From contig JADKKK010000009.1 in assembly GCA_016720545.1 (NCBI GenBank), positions 186,001 through 250,000 on the forward strand: a DNA stretch of 64,000 nucleotides, in the 5' to 3' direction. A program made the translations under genes and the position numbers. Positions 59,653 to 64,000 of the stretch are shown piece after piece (within the stretch, counting starts at the first letter, position 1; the number at the start of each line of letters is the position of its first letter). This DNA comes from Myxococcales bacterium. GTDB taxonomy: Bacteria > Myxococcota_A > Polyangia > Polyangiales > Polyangiaceae. The notes under the pieces were generated by a model. That model saw only the letters and a list, made by a program, of their open reading frames with translations, was not told where the DNA came from and ran no database searches.

Positions 59653-60795
59653 ATGACCGTCACCATTCGTGAGCACAGGCCAGGAGAAGACGTGAGCGCG
59701 TTCATCCGCGCGGGCCACGTGGTGTTCGAGGGCGATCCTGCGTGGGTGCCCCCGCTCGACTTCGAGATCAAGGAGCGGCTCTCGCCAAAGAAGAACCCCT
59801 TCTTCAACCGCGCCGAGGCGATGCTCTTCACCGCGTGGAAGGGCGACCGCCTGGTAGGCCGTTGCTCCGCGTCGATCGACCGCGAGCACCTCCGCGTGTG
59901 GAAGGACGACACCGGCTTCTTCGGCTTCTTCGACACGATCGACGACCTCGAGGTCGCGCGCGCGCTCCTCGACGCGGCCGAGGCGTGGCTCCGCGCTCGC
60001 GGCATGAAGCGCATGTGGGGCCCCTTCTCGCTCTACGCGAACGAGGAGGTCGGCTTGCTCATCGAGGGACACGAGGCCCCCCCGATGCTCAGCATGGCGC
60101 ACTCCCGCACCTACCAGGCCGCGCTGTGCGACGCGCTCGGGCTCGCGAAGGAGAAGGACCTCCTCGCCTACCGGTGGGACTCGAGCCTCCCGTTCTCGAA
60201 GCGGGCCCTGAAGGCGTGGGAGGACGTGAAGGCCATGCCGGAAGTGCGCCTTCGCAGCGTGGACCCTTCGCGCATGGCCGAGGAGCTCCAGGTCGTCATG
60301 GACATCTACAACGACGCCTGGAAGGGCAAGTGGGCCATGGTCCCCACCCTGCCGGACGAGATCGCGAAGATCACCCAGGACATGAAGCTGGTGCTCGATC
60401 CCGACATCGCGTTCATCGCCGAGGTCGACGGCAAGCCGGCGGGCATGTGCATCATGATCCCGAACCTGAACGAGGCCATCCACGACCTCGGCGGGTCGCT
60501 GTTCCCAACGGGCGTGTTCAAGCTCCTCTGGCGCACCAAAATGCGGCACCCGGCCACCGCCCGGCTCATGCTCCTCGGGATCAACGGGCACGTCCGCGCG
60601 AACATCAAGCGTTACGGGGGGCTGTCGACGGCCATGTACGTGGAGGTCGCGAAGCGCGGCACCGCCAAGGGCTACGCGTGGGGCGAGCTCTCGTGGACCC
60701 GCGAGGACGACGCGCCGGTGAACCTCGGCATCAAGATGATGGGCGGCGTCGTCTACAAGCGGTACCGCGTCTACACGAAGTCGCTCGTGGCCTGA
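59653..60795 (+). CDS. GNAT-fold acyltransferase-like protein
   Basis: A 380-residue protein from ATG 59653. N-terminal residues ~1-140 look like a GNAT-type beta sheet (VTIREHRPGEDV, MLFTAWKGDRLVGRCSASID, LEVARALLDAAEAWLRARGM); a second GNAT-like half (~180-370) has IAFIAEVDGKPAGMCIMIPN and MYVEVAKRGTAKGYAWGELSW. It resembles double-GNAT hypothetical proteins found in many bacteria; the substrate is unknown. No signal peptide. It lies 63 bases after the YhaN-like gene and 141 bases before pyrC. Confidence 0.75.
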   Translation: MTVTIREHRPGEDVSAFIRAGHVVFEGDPAWVPPLDFEIKERLSPKKNPFFNRAEAMLFTAWKGDRLVGRCSASIDREHLRVWKDDTGFFGFFDTIDDLEVARALLDAAEAWLRARGMKRMWGPFSLYANEEVGLLIEGHEAPPMLSMAHSRTYQAALCDALGLAKEKDLLAYRWDSSLPFSKRALKAWEDVKAMPEVRLRSVDPSRMAEELQVVMDIYNDAWKGKWAMVPTLPDEIAKITQDMKLVLDPDIAFIAEVDGKPAGMCIMIPNLNEAIHDLGGSLFPTGVFKLLWRTKMRHPATARLMLLGINGHVRANIKRYGGLSTAMYVEVAKRGTAKGYAWGELSWTREDDAPVNLGIKMMGGVVYKRYRVYTKSLVA

Positions 60796-60936
60796 GGCCG
60801 CGCCCCGCGCCCCGCGCCCCGCGCCCGGGGTCGGACCTCGCCGGGCGCTCACCCAGCGGTCGGCGCGTTGAGCGACCGAGGGCACCGGCTCGTCACGCGC
60901 CCGACACACGGATGGGGTACGCGTCGCTCCCCGAGC

Positions 60937-62001
60937 ATGACGATCCTTCGCCTGCCCGGGCTCGCCGATCCCCACGTCCACGTGCGCGGGCTTGGCCAAC
61001 GTCACAAGGAAGACTTCGGGTCGTGCACGCGCGCCGCCCTCGCAGGTGGTTTCACGACCGTCCTCGCGATGCCGAACACGCGCCCGCCCATCGTCGACGC
61101 CGCGGGCCTCGCCGCCTACCAGGACCAAGCACGCGCGGAGGCTGCGTGCGACTACGGCTTCCACCTAGGCGCGACCGAGTCCAACGTAGAGGTCGCGGCC
61201 GCCCTCGCGCGGGGGTCCACGGGGCTCAAGCTCTACCTCGACCCCACGTTCGGGGACCTCAAGCTCGCGAGCCTCTCTGCCCTCGTCGAGCACGCCGCGC
61301 GCTTTCCGAAGGACCGGCCGCTGCTCGCGCACGCGGAGGAGCACAGCCTCGCGTCGGCGCTGCTGGTCGCGCACCTGGCCGACCGCGCCCTGCACGTCTG
61401 CCACGTGAGCCGCGCGGTGGAGATCGAGCTCATCGCCCGCGCGAAGTCGCGGGGCGTTCGAGTGAGCTGCGAGGTGTGCCCGCACCACCTCTTCCTCCAG
61501 GAGGGCACCCACGGGCTCGCGGCGGGCTTCTGCGAGGTGCGCCCGGTGCTCGCCACGCCGCGGGACGTCGCGGCGCTCTGGGCGAACCTCGACGTCATCG
61601 ACTGCTTCGCGACCGATCACGCGCCCCACACGCGCGCCGAGAAGGGCGGTGACCGCCCGCCGCCGGGGTTCCCGGGGCTCGAGACCGCGCTCCCGCTGTT
61701 CCTCACGGCGGTCCACGAGGGCAAGCTCTCGCTCGAAGACGTGAGGCTCCGCATGGCCGACAACGTGCGCCGCATTTTCGACCTGCCCGAGCAAGACGCG
61801 TACGTCGAGGTCGACGTGGACGCTCAGTGGACGTTCGACGCCGCGCGTAGCGAGACGCGCGCGGGCTGGAGCCCGTTCGACGGCGCGCCGCTGCGCGGCC
61901 GCGTCGAGCGCGTAGTGCTCCGCGGCGAAGAGGTGGTGTCGGGCGGCCTCGTGCTCGCCCGGCCGGGGCTCGGACGCGACGTACGAGGAGGTGAACCGTG
62001 A
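60937..62001 (+). CDS. pyrC: Dihydroorotase PyrC (class I, CAD-like)
   Basis: A 354-residue amidohydrolase closing carbamoyl-aspartate to dihydroorotate. The metal site HxH is ADPHVHVRG (H13, H15), the carboxylated Lys is in GLKLYLD, other metal His are in HVCHVS and CEVCPHHLF, and the catalytic Asp is in FATDHAPHT. The protein is short of the usual ~400-425 residues of class I bacterial enzymes, more like the CAD dihydroorotase domain. ATG 60937 is chosen over an in-frame start at 60868. It is first in the pyrC-pyrB-pyrFE operon. Confidence 0.9.
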   Translation: MTILRLPGLADPHVHVRGLGQRHKEDFGSCTRAALAGGFTTVLAMPNTRPPIVDAAGLAAYQDQARAEAACDYGFHLGATESNVEVAAALARGSTGLKLYLDPTFGDLKLASLSALVEHAARFPKDRPLLAHAEEHSLASALLVAHLADRALHVCHVSRAVEIELIARAKSRGVRVSCEVCPHHLFLQEGTHGLAAGFCEVRPVLATPRDVAALWANLDVIDCFATDHAPHTRAEKGGDRPPPGFPGLETALPLFLTAVHEGKLSLEDVRLRMADNVRRIFDLPEQDAYVEVDVDAQWTFDAARSETRAGWSPFDGAPLRGRVERVVLRGEEVVSGGLVLARPGLGRDVRGGEP

Positions 62002-62936
62002 GCGATCTCCAGAGGTTTGCGGGCAAGGACATCCTGGGCGTTGGCGATTTCGATCGATCCGATCTCGCCGGTCTGTTCGCCGAGACGCGGCGCATGCAGC
62101 GCATCGTGCGCGAGCGCGGCGCGACCGATCTGCTCCGAGGGCGGGTGCTCGCGAACCTCTTCTACGAGCCCTCGACGCGCACGTCGTCCTGCTTCCTCGC
62201 GGCGATGACCCGCCTCGGCGGCAGCGTGATCCCCATCAGCGAGGTGCGCTACTCGTCCGTCTCGAAGGGCGAGAGCCTCCGGGACACGGTGCGCACGCTG
62301 GAGGCCTACGCCGATGTGATCGTGCTCCGACACCCCGAGGTGGGCGCGGCGAAGATCGCCGCCGACGCGGCGAAGAAGCCGGTGATCAACGCGGGAGATG
62401 GCCCGGGCGAGCACCCCACGCAGGCGCTCCTGGACCTCTTCACCATCGAAGCGGAGCTCGGGCCGGTCGAGGGCAAGACCGTCACGTTCCTGGGCGATCT
62501 CAAGTATGGCCGCACGGTCCACTCGCTCGCGCGGCTGCTCGCGCTCACCGGGGCGCGGGTGCGCTACGTCTCGCCGCCCGCGGTGGCCATGCCGCGCCCG
62601 CTCGTCGCGGAGCTCGCCGCGCGCGGGCTCGAGCAAAGCGAGCACGCCGAGCTCGACGAGGTGCTCGCCGACACCGACGTGCTCTACGTGACGCGCGTCC
62701 AGAAGGAGCGCTTCTCGAGCGAAGCGGACTACGAGACCGCGCGGCGCGGCTACCGGGTCGACGCCGCCCTGCTCGGTCGCATGAAGGCCCGCGCCGTGGT
62801 GATGCACCCGCTCCCACGCGTCGGCGAGCTCGACGAGTCGGTCGACGACGATCCGCGCACCGCCATCTTTCGGCAGGTTGAATACGGGATGTACGTGCGC
62901 ATGGCGCTGCTCGCGGCCGTGCTCGGGAGGGCGTGA
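61998..62936 (+). CDS. pyrB: Aspartate carbamoyltransferase catalytic subunit
   Basis: A 312-residue carbamoyltransferase that makes carbamoyl-aspartate. Carbamoyl-phosphate motif STRTSS (~59-64), then HPTQ and HPLPR, the aspartate-binding motif, are present. GTG 61998 overlaps the pyrC stop (GTGA). No regulatory chain pyrI is found next to it. Confidence 0.95.
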   Translation: MSDLQRFAGKDILGVGDFDRSDLAGLFAETRRMQRIVRERGATDLLRGRVLANLFYEPSTRTSSCFLAAMTRLGGSVIPISEVRYSSVSKGESLRDTVRTLEAYADVIVLRHPEVGAAKIAADAAKKPVINAGDGPGEHPTQALLDLFTIEAELGPVEGKTVTFLGDLKYGRTVHSLARLLALTGARVRYVSPPAVAMPRPLVAELAARGLEQSEHAELDEVLADTDVLYVTRVQKERFSSEADYETARRGYRVDAALLGRMKARAVVMHPLPRVGELDESVDDDPRTAIFRQVEYGMYVRMALLAAVLGRA

Positions 62937-62937
62937 C

Positions 62938-64000
62938 GTGGACACGTTCTTCGAGAAGCTCGAGCGACGGGCTCGCGAGGTGGGCTCGCATCTGTGCGTC
63001 GGCCTCGACCCGCGCGTCTCGTCGGCCTCCGAGCTCGTCGCGGAGTGCCTCCGCCTCGCCGAGGCCGCGGCGCCCCACGCGTGCGCCTTCAAGCCGAACG
63101 TCGCGTTCTTCGAGGCCCACGGCTCTGCGGGCCTCCTCGCGCTCGAGGATCTCGTGAGGGCGCTGCCGCCGGACGTGCCCTGCCTGCTCGACGCCAAGCG
63201 TGGCGACATCGGCGACACGAACGCCGCGTACGCCACCGCGGCCCGGGCGCTTGGGGTCGGCGCGCTCACGGTGAGCCCCTACCTCGGGGTCGGCGCGCTC
63301 GCCCCCTTCACCGACGCGGGCCTCGGTGTCTTCGTGCTCGCGCGCACGTCGAATCCCGAAGCGGAGCCGGTGCAAGCCGCGCGGTCATGGACCGGCGAGC
63401 CCCTCTACGAGCGCGTGGCGGCCGACGTCGCGGCCCTCGGCGAGGCGCGCGCGGGCCTCGTCGTCGGCGCCACGCGGCCCGACGCGGTGAGGCGCGTGCG
63501 CGCCCGCGCTCCTCGCGCATGGTTGTTGCTCCCCGGCGTGGGGGCGCAAGGTGGCGACCTCGAGGCCGCCGTGGGCGCCGCGCGCCGCGACGACGGCTCG
63601 GGGTTCCTCGTGAACGTCTCGCGGGGGCTCTCGTCGCTCGGCTCTCCCGACGCGGTCCGCGCCGAGGCCGCCCGGCTCGCCGCCGCCATCGAGCGCGCCG
63701 CCGAGCGCCCCCGCGAAAGCGTGCAGAGCGCATTCGATCTGTCGGCTTCGGCGCGCACCGCGGAGCTCGCCGAGACGCTCTTCGCGTGCGGCGCGGTGCG
63801 GTTCGGCAGCTTCACGCTGAAGAGCGGCTTGGAGTCGCCGGTGTACGTCGACCTCCGCCGCCTGGTGTCGCACCCGCGCGCGCTTGCCTTCGTGGCGGAG
63901 GTGCTGGCCGACCTCTGCCGCGGTCTCACCTTCGATCGCGTGGCGGCGCTGCCGTACGCCGCCTTGCCGCTCGGCACCGCGGTGTCGCTGCGCACGGGGT
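62938..64000 (+). CDS. Orotidine 5'-phosphate decarboxylase / orotate phosphoribosyltransferase fusion, partial
   Basis: The frame is open from GTG 62938 to the right edge. Residues ~1-270 form an OMP decarboxylase of the type 2 (PyrF subfamily) kind: FKPNVAFFEAHG, LLDAKRGDIGDTN, VSPYLGVGAL, LLPGVGAQGGD and FLVNVSRGL. A short linker (RPRESVQSAFDLSAS) then leads into orotate phosphoribosyltransferase: FGSFTLKSGLESPVYVDLRRL and RVAALPYAALPLGTA. The order is decarboxylase first, the reverse of the animal UMP synthase. It would catalyse the last two steps of UMP synthesis in one polypeptide. The end lies outside the window. Confidence 0.92.
   Translation, partial: MDTFFEKLERRAREVGSHLCVGLDPRVSSASELVAECLRLAEAAAPHACAFKPNVAFFEAHGSAGLLALEDLVRALPPDVPCLLDAKRGDIGDTNAAYATAARALGVGALTVSPYLGVGALAPFTDAGLGVFVLARTSNPEAEPVQAARSWTGEPLYERVAADVAALGEARAGLVVGATRPDAVRRVRARAPRAWLLLPGVGAQGGDLEAAVGAARRDDGSGFLVNVSRGLSSLGSPDAVRAEAARLAAAIERAAERPRESVQSAFDLSASARTAELAETLFACGAVRFGSFTLKSGLESPVYVDLRRLVSHPRALAFVAEVLADLCRGLTFDRVAALPYAALPLGTAVSLRTG

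Noticed and set aside
1..64000. tRNA, rRNA or CRISPR structures
   Set aside because: No cloverleaf-like sequence, rRNA-like stretch or regularly spaced direct repeats with unique spacers were seen; this was a reading by eye, so a covariance-model search could still find a small RNA.

Overview
The window is very GC-rich and comes from a gram-negative, predatory-type delta-lineage bacterium, most likely a member of the Myxococcota (Polyangia). Evidence: a fibro-slime protein, a DUF2330 protein with a MYXO-CTERM-like tail, AgmX/PglI-type C-terminal domains, Asp/Ala/Pro-rich lipoproteins, many unique surface lipoproteins, and frequent GTG starts with 4-base gene overlaps. No rRNA, tRNA, CRISPR array or integrase was seen.

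Layout. 1-4.6 kb: the end of a fibro-slime protein, a MITE-like repeat, moaA, a second radical SAM/SPASM enzyme and rsmE. 4.7-13.3 kb: a minus-strand respiratory cluster read from a divergent Rrf2 regulator: a degenerate heme-copper subunit I, a small membrane protein, a CuA subunit II, a heme-copper subunit I, another small membrane protein, SCO, a cytochrome b/ferredoxin/MvhD fusion, and heme farnesyltransferase. The catalytic subunit has Gln where oxygen-reducing oxidases carry the active-site Tyr. With the Cys-rich Rrf2 regulator next door, this suggests an unconventional nitric oxide reductase system; it is the most interesting part of the window. 13.6-16.1 kb: a tightly overlapped ribA/DCC/TIGR01777/SRPBCC operon behind a strong promoter with CarH/LitR-like half-sites. 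16.2-23.1 kb: an ABC1 kinase, a CXXCH lipoprotein, a frameshifted cytochrome, a Thg1-like enzyme, a PIN toxin-like protein, a DUF2330 protein and a lipoprotein.

23.4-28.2 kb: three consecutive lipoproteins sharing an acidic -[DE]DI- motif just after the lipobox; two also carry a CXXCH motif. 28.4-38.1 kb: a three-gene operon of two giant FecR/VIT/vWA/AgmX/TPR proteins and a membrane protein. 38.1-43.4 kb: a murI-like gene, a caspase-like-domain/methyltransferase fusion, cysteine dioxygenase, proline iminopeptidase and an alpha/beta hydrolase. 43.5-45.8 kb: rplT-rpmI without infC, then an amidase. 45.9-53.3 kb: a Cys-rich/FGE-like lipoprotein, a third repeat copy, and an exopolysaccharide set (epimerase, Wzz, CpsD-like ATPase, NodB-like deacetylase relative). 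53.3-54.5 kb: a small zinc-binding protein, a complete 22-codon gene with its own terminator, and a beta-helix pseudogene. 54.8-59.6 kb: an SbcD/SbcC-like (YhaO/YhaN) pair. 59.7 kb to the end: a GNAT protein and a pyrC-pyrB-pyrFE pyrimidine operon that runs off the window.

Three copies of a short non-coding element (837-1150, 13317-13602, 48066-48251) have imperfect ~31-bp terminal inverted repeats and CTAG at their outer ends. In each case that CTAG supplies the stop codon of an adjacent gene (moaA, the Rrf2 gene, the epimerase gene).
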